Of a DNA stretch of 64,000 nt, positions 8,375-18,095 are shown piece after piece. A model generated the notes under the pieces. It did no database searches. It had not been told where the DNA came from and worked only from the letters and a program-made list of their open reading frames with translations. The DNA lies in the NCBI GenBank assembly GCA_020629635.1, contig JAHDCX010000011.1, forward strand, positions 62,001 to 126,000, read 5' to 3'. The stretch comes from Acidimicrobiales bacterium. Lineage in GTDB: Bacteria > Actinomycetota > Acidimicrobiia > Acidimicrobiales > SHLQ01. Both the position numbers and the translations under genes were made by a program. How positions within the stretch are numbered: the first letter of the stretch is position 1; the number at the start of each line of letters is the position of its first letter.

Positions 8375-11300
8375 GCCGTCGGCTCGACCTCATCCTCCCG
8401 ACGACGCTGGCCGATCAGCACGAACAGGCCGCCGATGCCCATCAGGACTGCGGCCAGTCCGGCCAGACGGGACGACTCTCGACCGGTGAACGCGATCGCC
8501 GGGGGCGGGTTCGAGGGTGCGGGAGCGACGAGCGTGAGTTCGTCCACGTTGTTGGGGAGCATGGGATCGGTGCCGTCGTGGGTGACGGTGGGACGCCACG
8601 TCGGACCACCGGTCGTGGACACCTCGACATCGAAACGAGCTTCCTCGCCTCGAACGATCTCACCGAGAACACAGACGAGGTCGGTTCCGACGATCTCGCA
8701 CTCGGCCGGATGCGCGTCGATCGTGACGCCCTCGGGGATCGGGATCGTGATGATTGGAGCGACCGGAGACGGGCCTCCGACATGGCCGACCGTCACGGTG
8801 ATGGTGTCCCGATCACCCTCCACCTCGATCGCGAGATCGGCTTCGGGCTCGACGATCGTGATCGAACCGTCGGAGACGTCGTTGGCGGCAACCACGTCGT
8901 CGCCGATCGAGGTCCAGACCGACGTCGACACCGGCAGCACGGTTCCTTGGGCCAGCCCCGGGTCGGTCGTGAGCTCGATCGCGTACTCGGCGGTCTCTCC
9001 GACGCCGAGGTAGCCAATGGCGTCGAGCACGTCGACGGCGAGCGAGCCGCTCGTGAAGGTCAGGGCACCGCCGTTGGACGTTAGGGTGAGACCGGTCGGC
9101 AACGTGAGTTCTTGGACCACCGCGGCCGCATCGAACTGGCCCGGATTGGACACGACGATCGTGCCGGTCGTCGATCCTCCAGCGGGCAGCGTGTTCTGGT
9201 CGATCGTGAGCTCGACGGCGATGTCGAGGCCTCCGAGCTCCGCAGTGGCCGACGCCCGCGCGGAGACGTTGGCGGCGAACGGTGGCGTGGCGGTGACGGT
9301 GGCGTCGTTGATGATCGCCGCGCTGTCGACCTGGGAACGACAGGTCGTGGCGATGGATTCGCCGGGGACGAGGCTCGCATGAACGACATCGCACGCGGGC
9401 TCGATCGCATCGACGATCGTGATCGCGGTCAGCGGGACAGAACCGGAGTTCGTCACCGTGAGGCGCCACTCGACTTCGTCGTCGAAGTCGACCGCGAAGA
9501 CGTCGGACCACATCGAATCGTCGTTGCGGTCGCACGTGTCGAGCTCTGCGGCGGTACAGATCTCTTTGACGAGGAGGACGTCGGCGAGCTCGGCGACGAC
9601 GGCCGCTTCGGCTTCGGCGGTCACGACGGTTAGGTCGGGGTCGGTACCTGAGGCGGTGGCGACGTTGGTGGTGTCACCGGTGATCTGCGAGGTCGAGCAG
9701 GTCCACGCTTCCGTGACGCCAACGGCGAGTGAGCCGGTCCAGTCACAGGTGGGCTCGACCGGGTCCGTCACGGTGACCGGATCCAGTGGTCGATTGCCGG
9801 CGTTGGTGACGATCAGTCGCCATGCGGCAGGGCCGTCCTGGGGGCGAGCGGCGGACGCGCCCCAGTGCGCGTCGTCGGCGATGTCGCAATCGGCGATGTC
9901 GTCGAGCAGGCAGCTCTCCTTCTGGAGGAGAATGCCGGGCGCGGCATCGGCCAGCGTGACGGTGGCCGACGCCGATTCCGAGAGTGCGTCAGAGAATGGC
10001 GGCGTCGCTGCGACGAGCGCCTCGTTGACGACGGTGGCTTGCACACCTGACGACGTGCAGGTCCAGACAGATCGTTCGTCGGGCGCCAGGTCGCCGACCA
10101 GGAGATCGCAGATTGGGGTGAGCCCGTCGGTGACCGCAACCCCGGACAGCGCGGCGGCGCCGTCGTTGTGCACCTCGATGCGCCAGAAGGCGTCATCGTT
10201 CCACTGGACGACATGGCTACTGGACCAGTCCCCTGCGTCAGCGACGTCGCAGTCTGCAGAGTCATCCTCGACGCAGATCTGCTTCGAGATGGTGATGGAC
10301 GGCAGCAGCACGATGGCCGCCGCATCGTCGGTGGCGGTGACCTCGGTGGTGTCCGGGTCGGTGGCGGTGACCGAGGCAACGTTCGTCAGATCGGCGGTGA
10401 GTGCTGGTGTTTGGCAGGCCTGCACGTGTCGCTCGCCGATGGCGAGGGTGCCGGTCCAGGCGCAGCTCGATTCGATTGGGTCGGTCACGGTCACGTCGCT
10501 GAGCGGCCGGTTGCCGGTGTTGTCGACGGTGATCCGCCACGTCACCGGTCCGTCGAGGGCGACGGCGTGGGACTCTGCCCAATGTGCGTCGTTCGAGATG
10601 TCGCAGGTGGCGGCGTCAGCCTGTGTGCAGACGTGCTTGGCGAGCCCGATCGCGGGCGCCGCTGCTTCGAGGGTGACGTCGGCGGAGTCGCCGTCGGTCA
10701 CTGCGGCGCCGAACGGGGGCGAAGCCGAGACCTGAGCGGTGTTGGTGGCGCTCGCCTGAATACCGGCCGTCTGGCAGGTGGCCGAATCGGTGGCGGTGAC
10801 GGCGAGCGCTGCAACCACACGGTCGCAGGATGGCTCGGCCACGTCGGAGATCGTGACGCTGGTGAGTGCGGTCTGTCCGGAGTTGGTCACGGTGATCCGC
10901 CAGACCGCCGTGTCGTCCCAGCCAACGGTGTGGTCCTCGGCCCAGAGCCCATCGTCCGCGACATCGCAGTCGCCCGGGTCGGCAGCGGTACAGATCTGCT
11001 TGTCGATCTGGACGTCCGGAACCAACGCGGTCGCCGAGGCGTCGTCGGTGTCGGTCACTTCGGTCGAGTCCGGGTCCAGCGCCGACACGGCGACCGAGTT
11101 CGTCACGTCGGCGGTCAGCGGGTCGGTGGTGCAGGTGATGACCTGTTCTCCGCCGATGGGAATCGGTCCGGTCCAGTCACAGCTCGGTTCGGCCATATCG
11201 GTCGCCGTCGTGGTCAGCGGTCGATTGCCGGTGTTGGTGATGACGATGCGCCACCGGACGGGGCCGTCGAGGGGGATGAACTCGGCGTTCGCCCAGTCCG

Positions 11301-14300
11301 CGTCGTCGGCGGCGTCGCAGTCGGCGACGTCGGCCTCGGTGCAGATCTCCTTCTCGACGCTCACCCCTGGTGCGGCCGTATTGAGCACCACAGCCGCGGT
11401 GTCCGAGTCCGTGACGGCCGCGCTCGCCGGCGGAGTGCCAGACACGGAGGCGGTGTTGGTCGCGGACGCCGTGACATTCGTCGAGTCGCACACGTAGGCA
11501 GACGTCTCGGTCGGGTCGAGCGAGACGATGGTCGTGTCGCACGACGGAGCGACGGCGTCGGTGATGGCAACGCCGGTCAGGGTGGTTTCGCCGGTGTTCT
11601 CGACGGTGATTCGCCAGCGGGCCGTGTCGCCCCAGCCAACCGTCGTCGTCTCCGCCCAATCGGCGTCGTCCGCTACGTCGCAATTCGCCACCGGAGTGAC
11701 GGTGCAGATTTCCTTCGAGACGCTGATGTCCGGGACAAGGACGGCGGCGCTCGCCGAGTCGGAGTGGGCGACGACCGCGTTGTCCGGGTCGGTGGAGGTG
11801 ACGTTGATCGTGTTGGCGAGTGCGGCGGTGAGCGGGGTGGTGTCGCAGGTGTACGAGGCAGTGCCGCCGATCGGGAGGCCGGCGGCGATCGTGCTGTCGC
11901 ACGCGGGCTCGGCGGGGTCGGTGATCGTGACGTTGCTCAGCGGTCGGTTGCCGAGATTCTCGAGCTGGATACGCCAGCGCACGGTGCTGCCGGTCGGGAC
12001 GCTGTGGCTCTCGCCCCAGGCGTCGTCGTCGGTGGGGTCGCAAGCTGCGAGGGTGTCTTCGACGCAGACCTGCTTCGAGATCTGGATCGCGTTGGAGGCG
12101 GGGACGAGCGTGGTTGTCGCGTCGTCGGTGTCGGTGACGGCCGGACCGAAGGGTGGCGTTCCGGTCACGGCGGCCGTGTTGTCCAGTTGCGATTGCACGT
12201 TCGTGGTCGTACACGTGACCGTGACCGTGTCGCCGACGGGCAGGGCACCGATGGTCGAGTCGCAGCCCGGCTCGACAGCGTCGCTGAGCGACACGCCAGT
12301 CAGCGGGACGTCACCGTCGTTGGTGACCCGGATCCGCCAGGCCGTCGAGGCATCCCATGGCACGGCCACCGTCTCATCCCACAGGGCATCGACGGCACCG
12401 TCGCAGGTCGCAATGTCGGTCTGCGTACACACCTGCTTGGCAACCGCGATGGACGGCACGAGCACGGTCACCGACGCTGACGCGCTGTCGGTCACGATCG
12501 TGCCGTCGATGACCGACCGGCCTTCGACGGCAGCCGTGTTGGTCGTGTCGGCCGAGACCGGGTCGAGCGTGCAGACATTGCTGACCGTGGTTCCCCGATT
12601 CACACTGCCGATTGCCTGGTCGCATGCCGGCGCGTTGGCGTCGCTGACCGAAACGGCCACCAGGTCGTGGTTGCCGGTGTTCGAGACCCGGATTCGCCAG
12701 TGCGCGGGCGCTCCCTGTGGGACGGCGACGGTCGAGGTCCAGTCGGCGTCATCGTTGACGTCGCAGTCGGCGAGCGTCGTCGACGTGCAGATCTCCTTGA
12801 AGACGCGGACCTCCGGTGTCGACGATGGCAGGGCCACCTCGGCGGTGTCGGTGTCGCTCGCAGTCGCTCCGAGCGGACCGTCACCCGACGCCGAGATCGA
12901 GTTGGTGAAGCCGACCGTTGCGGCACCGAGCGCCGTATCGCACGTCCATGTCCGGGTTTCGCCGGCAGCAAGGGTCGTCGCTGCGAGGTCGCAGTTGGCC
13001 TCGAGCGCGTCGGTCGCGGTCACATCCACGAGTGACGTGTCGCCCGTGTTCGTGAGGGTCACTCGCCATCGCACCGTGTCGCCGAAGTCGGCAAGGAGGA
13101 ACTCGTCCCAATCGCCGTCATCGGCAACGTCACAGTCGGCGAGCACGGTCGTCGTGCAGATCTGCTTCTCGATCACGATCGCGGGTGGCGGGACGATGCC
13201 GAGGTCGACGGTGAGGTTGGAGCGGGTGTCGCCGGTGTTGGGGTCGATGCCCGCCACGTCGTCGCTGATCGGCTCGAGTCCGGCGGCTCCCGCGACCGGT
13301 TCGAGCGTGACGAGCGGCGTCTCGATCCGACCGCCGACGAGACTCGCGTGGTGGTCGGCCGACTCGTTGCGGTCGGTGTCTGCGTCCGGCTCTGCGTTGG
13401 GGGCGACCACCCAGCCCGCCAAGGTGCCGGTGAGCTCACTCGGAGGGATGACGACCCGGTAGGTCCCAGAGCCGAGCCCATCGAAAAGGAATCGGCCGGA
13501 CGCACTGGTGGTCGTGGTGTCGATCACGGCGCCGCCTGCGTCGTGCAGTTCGACGTTCACTCCCCCGACACCGGGTTCGCCGACGTCGTGAACGCCGTCG
13601 GCGTCGAGATCGGCAAAGAGGAAGTCGCCGACGGAGTATTCGGGGACGACCACAGTCGGCGTGTTCGATCGAAGCAGCAGCGCCTCGATCGAGGGCGTGA
13701 AGGCGCCGAACCGGTTGGAATAGGTGTCGCCCGGTTCGTTGCCGTCGGCCTGAACCGTGAACACGATCTCACCGTTGCTTCCAGCCTGACCGACGGGCTT
13801 CCAGTCGTCGTTCATGCTGAAGCGCCACGCGGTGACGTCGGCCCACGCTGTTGGACAATCTGGCTGACCGAACTCGGCCTCGGTGCACCACAGGGTCGGC
13901 GTTGCGCCCACGCCGTTGTTGGAGTCGGCACGTGGGTCGTGGTCGACGTCGAAGGAGTCTCGCGACGTGTACCGAAGCGTGCCCGGAACATCGCTCACCG
14001 GAGCGCCCGTGAGCGTGAGGGTGCCGGCGTAGTCCGAGCCGGGGTCGCGCTGCGACCGTCCACCCAAGCCGATCCCGTCGCCGGTGAACGGCAGCACGTC
14101 GATGACGTCGAGGGGCGCGAGCTGGAATGGCGATCCGTTGAGGTACGAGACGGTCCAGACCTGGTCGGAGTCGACCGTGTCGTAGCCCGAGTCGACCTCC
14201 TTGAGCACGCCGAGCTTTCCGGCGGTTTGGATCTCGAGTTCGAGCGAATCGGTGCGGAGGACGGCCGGCGTCGCATCGTTGGCGGCCGAAACAACCGAGC

Positions 14301-16695
14301 TCACTTCGATCTGTTCGCCTTCGGTCGAGAAGGGCGACACGAGTACGCAGAACTCTTGGGGGGCGATCGTGGCATCGACGGGGTGATTGCCGTGGAACCA
14401 GGTAAGTCGGGTCTCCCCGGGGGTGGGCGTATCGAACTCGACGAGGTCGGGCGCATCGACCGTGCAGCTGGCGTCGTAGACGAGTCGATCAGGCAGCGTG
14501 ACCACACTTCGCACGTCCTGCGCGTCCTGGACGCCGCCGGTCTCGGCGTACCAGAGCAGGGACGGTTCGGTCGTAAGTCGAACCTTGGTTCCCGCAAGAA
14601 CGGCGCCGTTGACGACATTGAACGACGGTTCGATGTCGGTCCGCACGGCGACCTGGGAGAGGATCACGCGGTCGCCGCGGCTGCCGCTGTCGGTGTTTGC
14701 GTTGTAGCCCGAGCCGGTCGTGAAGTTGTCGGATTGCATGCGGACGTTGCTCTGGAAGAGCACCCCCGCAGGGATCTCGGCGCCGTCGTTGGGTCCACCG
14801 TTGAAGAACTGGCGGGCGGAGATGTACGGCTCGGAGTCGATGCGTCCGCCGGCACCGAACTGGATGGCGTCGGGGTCGATCGGGCGGATCCGATACTTGG
14901 TGATCTGGTCGAGCGGGATGCCGTTGACCGGATCGTGCAATTCGGTTTGGGTGGTCCACCCCCACGTCGGGTCGGCGTCGGCGTCGAGGCAGCTGGCGTT
15001 TCGCAGCGGGGACAGGTCGGCGGACTGGTACAGGCCGGTGGTGGCGTTGCGGCCGCCACTCAGGTGGTCGATGCCCCAGCCACCGGGCGTACCGCCGTTC
15101 GAGCCGCCGGCGAATTCGAGCACCCAGTCCGCCTTGGTCCCCATGTTCGTGTAGAGGACGCGCCACTCGACGAGCTTGTTGGGGTCTGCCCACGCATTCG
15201 GGTTCTCCTCGAATCGAACGAGTGCGTTGTCGATTGACCGGCACACGATCGGGTTCTGCCAAGGGAGCACGCCGACGTTGGTCATGTGGTGCCACATGGA
15301 GAATCGGTCGTTGGGGTGGACCGTGCCGTTGCCCTGGTGGTGGCCGGTCGTGCTCTGGATCCAGTCGTTTGCCGACGCGTCGTTCTGCACGGCCTCGTTG
15401 GCGTAGATCTGTGTCGAGTCGGCGACACGGATCGTGAGTGTGCGTTCGCGGCAGTCGTTGGCCGGATCGTTGCCAACGTTGGCCTGGCCACTTTGCGAGA
15501 GCGGGGCGAAGTTGTTCGCACACAGCCGGATCCGCAGCGAGCCGGCGTTGTCTCCGACCACTCCGTCTGCGGCATCGACGGCAGACACCGGGATCCAGGT
15601 GTTGACGCGCCCGGTGATCACCATGTTGTCGCTGAGCGCGTTGCCGGTGAATGACTCCGTCGGGAAGCGGGTGCCGCGCGTGTCGGCGCCGGTCACGGTC
15701 ACGTTGATCGTGGACTCGGCTCCGCCGGGCTGCGCACAGGTGACGGTGCCCCCGTCGACGAGGCTGCGTTCCTGCACGTACGTCCCGTTGTCGTAGGGGT
15801 ACGGCAGGGCGCCGGTCCCGGTCCACGCCTGACAGTTGTTGTCCCAGACCCAGCCTGTGGCCTGGCCGGGGCCGGGCGTCACGGAGTCGAGGTCGACGTC
15901 GAAGGTGATCGGGTCGGCCAGCGCCTCCGAGCCAACGCCGGGCGGAATGTTGATGTGGAAGAACCAGTAGTTCCGGAAACCGGGTTCACCCGCTCGGTAG
16001 GTGATGTTCTCCCATTGGTAGGTGAGCCATTCGAGGTCGAAGTTCGGCAGGGCCGACACGGTCACGTCGGTGACGGCGTTGTTGTCGTAGACGCCGGGCG
16101 TCGATCCCTCGATGCCGTTCTCGTCGTAGCCACGAACGACCTGTTCGGACTCGACGGTCGAGCCGTTCGCGGACGAGCCGTCGACCTTGGCACGTACCGA
16201 GAACGTGGCGGACTGGTTCTCGAGCAACGCGCCGATGTTGCAGACGAGGAGCTGGCCGCCGGCAACATCGGTGACCGACGACTGCGGCGCGTACGGCAGA
16301 CCGGTGGAGGGGTTGGTTCCGGTGCCACAGATGGCGGGCATGATGTCGAAGTACGGCGTGGCACCGTCGCTCGACGAGATCGTCTGCTCGAGCACGACGT
16401 TCTGCGGGGCTGTGGCTCCGCCGAGCCCGGAGAGGTCGATGGTCCACGGGTAGGTGACCGTGTCTTCGGTCCGGACGATGTTGTTGGACGGGCCGCTGTC
16501 GTGTCCGGGCGTGTCGTCGGCGTCGAAGGGTGCCGTGCCGTCGTCGATGCCGGTGGCGATCGAGACGCCGAGCGTTCCGCCCGCCGCTGTGGCGGACGAA
16601 ACGAACCCCGGAACGACCGCCAACGTGGCGGCGAGGACGGCAAACGCACACAACACGGCACCGAACCGTCGTGCAAACAACCGGAACACTGTCAT
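8371..16695 (-). CDS. giant secreted surface protein with DUF11-like repeats and LAxTG-like anchor
   Basis: About 2,774 residues. The N-terminus (MTVFRLFARRFG, then a hydrophobic stretch ending in SSATA-AG near residue 37) is a signal peptide. Residues about 40-1010 are long beta-rich adhesin-type segments. About 1018-1085 resembles an SdrD B-type domain (VGDFLFADLDADGVHD). Residues about 1172-2485 are 11 tandem DUF11-like repeats. Two CARDB/DUF11-like domains follow. The end is PPPAIAFTG, a transmembrane helix and a charged RRRED tail, which is a sortase-type sorting signal with IAFTG in place of LAxTG. It is probably displayed on the cell wall as an adhesin or stalk; no catalytic domain was seen. 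ATG 16695 follows GGTGGTGA; a GTG at 16707 is possible. No sortase gene is adjacent. Confidence 0.9.
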   Translation of the reverse strand: MTVFRLFARRFGAVLCAFAVLAATLAVVPGFVSSATAAGGTLGVSIATGIDDGTAPFDADDTPGHDSGPSNNIVRTEDTVTYPWTIDLSGLGGATAPQNVVLEQTISSSDGATPYFDIMPAICGTGTNPSTGLPYAPQSSVTDVAGGQLLVCNIGALLENQSATFSVRAKVDGSSANGSTVESEQVVRGYDENGIEGSTPGVYDNNAVTDVTVSALPNFDLEWLTYQWENITYRAGEPGFRNYWFFHINIPPGVGSEALADPITFDVDLDSVTPGPGQATGWVWDNNCQAWTGTGALPYPYDNGTYVQERSLVDGGTVTCAQPGGAESTINVTVTGADTRGTRFPTESFTGNALSDNMVITGRVNTWIPVSAVDAADGVVGDNAGSLRIRLCANNFAPLSQSGQANVGNDPANDCRERTLTIRVADSTQIYANEAVQNDASANDWIQSTTGHHQGNGTVHPNDRFSMWHHMTNVGVLPWQNPIVCRSIDNALVRFEENPNAWADPNKLVEWRVLYTNMGTKADWVLEFAGGSNGGTPGGWGIDHLSGGRNATTGLYQSADLSPLRNASCLDADADPTWGWTTQTELHDPVNGIPLDQITKYRIRPIDPDAIQFGAGGRIDSEPYISARQFFNGGPNDGAEIPAGVLFQSNVRMQSDNFTTGSGYNANTDSGSRGDRVILSQVAVRTDIEPSFNVVNGAVLAGTKVRLTTEPSLLWYAETGGVQDAQDVRSVVTLPDRLVYDASCTVDAPDLVEFDTPTPGETRLTWFHGNHPVDATIAPQEFCVLVSPFSTEGEQIEVSSVVSAANDATPAVLRTDSLELEIQTAGKLGVLKEVDSGYDTVDSDQVWTVSYLNGSPFQLAPLDVIDVLPFTGDGIGLGGRSQRDPGSDYAGTLTLTGAPVSDVPGTLRYTSRDSFDVDHDPRADSNNGVGATPTLWCTEAEFGQPDCPTAWADVTAWRFSMNDDWKPVGQAGSNGEIVFTVQADGNEPGDTYSNRFGAFTPSIEALLLRSNTPTVVVPEYSVGDFLFADLDADGVHDVGEPGVGGVNVELHDAGGAVIDTTTTSASGRFLFDGLGSGTYRVVIPPSELTGTLAGWVVAPNAEPDADTDRNESADHHASLVGGRIETPLVTLEPVAGAAGLEPISDDVAGIDPNTGDTRSNLTVDLGIVPPPAIVIEKQICTTTVLADCDVADDGDWDEFLLADFGDTVRWRVTLTNTGDTSLVDVTATDALEANCDLAATTLAAGETRTWTCDTALGAATVGFTNSISASGDGPLGATASDTDTAEVALPSSTPEVRVFKEICTSTTLADCDVNDDADWTSTVAVPQGAPAHWRIRVSNTGNHDLVAVSVSDANAPACDQAIGSVNRGTTVSNVCTLDPVSADTTNTAAVEGRSVIDGTIVTDSASASVTVLVPSIAVAKQVCTQTDIATCDGAVDALWDETVAVPWDASTAWRIRVTNDGDVPLTGVSLSDAVEPGCDSTIGALPVGDTVTVTCTTTNVQSQLDNTAAVTGTPPFGPAVTDTDDATTTLVPASNAIQISKQVCVEDTLAACDPTDDDAWGESHSVPTGSTVRWRIQLENLGNRPLSNVTITDPAEPACDSTIAAGLPIGGTASYTCDTTPLTAALANTINVTSTDPDNAVVAHSDSASAAVLVPDISVSKEICTVTPVANCDVADDADWAETTTVGWGDTARWRITVENTGETTLTGVAITDAVAPSCDTTIVSLDPTETSAYVCDSTNVTASATNTASVSGTPPASAAVTDSDTAAVVLNTAAPGVSVEKEICTEADVADCDAADDADWANAEFIPLDGPVRWRIVITNTGNRPLTTTATDMAEPSCDWTGPIPIGGEQVITCTTDPLTADVTNSVAVSALDPDSTEVTDTDDASATALVPDVQIDKQICTAADPGDCDVADDGLWAEDHTVGWDDTAVWRITVTNSGQTALTSVTISDVAEPSCDRVVAALAVTATDSATCQTAGIQASATNTAQVSASPPFGAAVTDGDSADVTLEAAAPAIGLAKHVCTQADAATCDISNDAHWAESHAVALDGPVTWRITVDNTGNRPLSDVTVTDPIESSCAWTGTLAIGERHVQACQTPALTADLTNVASVTATDPDTTEVTATDDAAAIVLLPSITISKQICVEDDSADCDVADAGDWSSSHVVQWNDDAFWRIEVHNDGAAALSGVAVTDGLTPICDLLVGDLAPDERSVWTCTSSGVQATVVNEALVAATPPFSDALSESASATVTLADAAPGILLQKESCLLDDIADCDIADDAHWGASAARPQDGPAAWRLIVTNAGNRPLDPVTVTDPVEPTCDWTGSLAVGVTEAWTCSTSQITGDTTNVATASGTDPDLTVVTAEAEAAVVAELADVLLVKEICTAAELDTCDRNDDSMWSDVFAVDFDDEVEWRLTVTNSGSVPLTAITIVDAIEPACDVVHASLVPGESIATTCRSQVDSAAIINDATVTATPPFAANVSARASATAELGGLDIAVELTIDQNTLPAGGSTTGTIVVSNPGQFDAAAVVQELTLPTGLTLTSNGGALTFTSGSLAVDVLDAIGYLGVGETAEYAIELTTDPGLAQGTVLPVSTSVWTSIGDDVVAANDVSDGSITIVEPEADLAIEVEGDRDTITVTVGHVGGPSPVAPIITIPIPEGVTIDAHPAECEIVGTDLVCVLGEIVRGEEARFDVEVSTTGGPTWRPTVTHDGTDPMLPNNVDELTLVAPAPSNPPPAIAFTGRESSRLAGLAAVLMGIGGLFVLIGQRRREDEVEPTA
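9240..13180 (-). repeat. array of 11 coding repeats of about 360 bp in the surface protein
   Basis: Each repeat encodes about 119 residues and starts with K-Q/E-x-C-T, then A-x-C-D-x-x-x-D-x-x-W, W-R-I-x-V-x-N-x-G and a final V-T-D-x-D. Repeat starts (right to left) are near 13168, 12800, 12440, 12080, 11715, 11352, 11002, 10637, 10285, 9920 and 9567. Odd repeats carry T-P-P-F/A-x-x-A-V-T-D and often a WDD-type core; even repeats carry N-R-P-L and D-P-D. The higher-order unit is therefore an A-B pair of about 720 bp. Confidence 0.85.
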
Positions 16696-16837
16696 CGCGA
16701 TCACCACCCGTCCGTGGGTCGATGCGCTTCGGGAAATGCGCGTCGAACATCAGACAATCGGCATGGGCATCACGAGTTTGAGCCGACCGGACCAGGCTGG
16801 CTGGGCCTCGCCTGGCGAGCGCGAGCATCATCGAGCC

Positions 16838-18058
16838 GTGCCCGACAGCAGTCCTCACTCGCACCGATCGGGGTTCGGCCTGCCCCAGGAGATGATCTTC
16901 GACGCGCAACGGACCCGTCGTGTCTTCGAGCAGCGGTGGTTCTTCGCCGGCACGCGCGGCGACGTCACCCGCCCCCGCGACTGGATGTCGTTCCGGCTGC
17001 TCGACGACGAGTTCGTCCTTCTGCACGGCGACGACGGCGAGATCCGGTGCTTCGTGAACCGTTGCTCCCATCAGAGTGCCCGTCTGCTTCAGGGCGACAC
17101 CGGCACGACGTCGGCCCGCCTCGTCTGCCCCAATCACCAGTGGAGCTACTCGGTCAACAACGGCCAGCTGAAGGCCGCGCAGATCATGGGGCCGGACTTC
17201 GCTGCTTCGGAGCGCGGCCGGTGCTCGGGCCTCGACCAGATCCCGGTGCGTGAGGTGGCTGGCATGTTGTTCGCGACGCTCGGTGATCCGAGCGTGCTCG
17301 ACGACCTCGACGAGGTCGAGACGATCCTCGCCCCGTACGCCGACCCGTTTGCCCTCGCACATGGCGGGTATCGGTTGGCGCACCATCATCGGGAGGTCGT
17401 GCCCGCCAATTGGTTGATGGTCATGATCAACAACCGCGAGTGCGGGCACTGCGCAGCGAACCACAAGGGGCTCGTGGAGCTCTTCGACCCGTCGAGCTTC
17501 AACGGCACGAGCTCGGCGACGTACGACGCACTGTTCGACGCGGCCGCGCAACGGTGGGAGTCGATGGGGTTGGCGTGGCGAGAGCAGCCCTTCGATGCGC
17601 ACGACTCGGTTCGCGTCGCCCGCTATCCCTTGCGGGAGGGGTGGAAGTCGATCACCTTCGACGGGGAGCCGGCGTGCTCCACGCTGATCGGCGAGTGGGA
17701 CCATCACGAGTCGAGCACGCTGTCGATGTGGTTCAACCCGAACGCGTGGGTCCACTGGACGTCGGATCACATCGCCACCAACTGGGTGCTGCCGATCGAC
17801 GAGGACCGCTGCGAGCTGTACAGCAGCTGGATCGTGCACGAAGACGCCGTCGAGGGGGAGCACTACGACGTCGACCACCTCACCGACGTGTGGCGAGTCA
17901 CGAATGCCGAGGACGTCGGCCTGTGCAATTCGATGACCGCCGGGGCGAAGTCGACCTGGTACCAGCCGGGCCCCTTCGCTCCGCAGGAGCAGTTCTGCCG
18001 ACAGTTCTGTGACTGGTTCGTCCGCTGGTCCGAGCCCACGGCGTCCGATCGAGGCTGA
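16838..18058 (+). CDS. Rieske-type ring-hydroxylating / demethylating oxygenase alpha subunit
   Basis: A 406-residue protein. The Rieske 2Fe-2S ligands are C76-x-H78 and C97-x2-H100 (RCSHQS and CPNHQWSY). The catalytic domain has NNRECGHCAANH at 199-209, with the H-x4-H mononuclear iron ligands H204 and H209. This NNREC signature recalls glycine-betaine/stachydrine demethylases (GbcA-like) more than aromatic dioxygenases, so an N-methyl substrate is possible. Reductase and small subunits are not adjacent. Start is uncertain: GTG 16838 gives the family length, while ATG 16763 adds 25 residues unlike the family. It is divergent from the surface-protein gene. Confidence 0.82.
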   Translation: MPDSSPHSHRSGFGLPQEMIFDAQRTRRVFEQRWFFAGTRGDVTRPRDWMSFRLLDDEFVLLHGDDGEIRCFVNRCSHQSARLLQGDTGTTSARLVCPNHQWSYSVNNGQLKAAQIMGPDFAASERGRCSGLDQIPVREVAGMLFATLGDPSVLDDLDEVETILAPYADPFALAHGGYRLAHHHREVVPANWLMVMINNRECGHCAANHKGLVELFDPSSFNGTSSATYDALFDAAAQRWESMGLAWREQPFDAHDSVRVARYPLREGWKSITFDGEPACSTLIGEWDHHESSTLSMWFNPNAWVHWTSDHIATNWVLPIDEDRCELYSSWIVHEDAVEGEHYDVDHLTDVWRVTNAEDVGLCNSMTAGAKSTWYQPGPFAPQEQFCRQFCDWFVRWSEPTASDRG

Positions 18059-18095
18059 CCAGTCATCGCCCGAGCAGTTCTGCCGATGGCAGGAC

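Noticed and set aside
9419-12480. Long plus-strand open frames across the repeat region
   Set aside because: They are antisense shadows of the 11 coding repeats. The minus-strand protein has a signal peptide, domains and an anchor.
9240-13180. CRISPR-like array
   Set aside because: The repeats are about 360 bp, coding and in frame, not 25-40 bp repeats with unique spacers.
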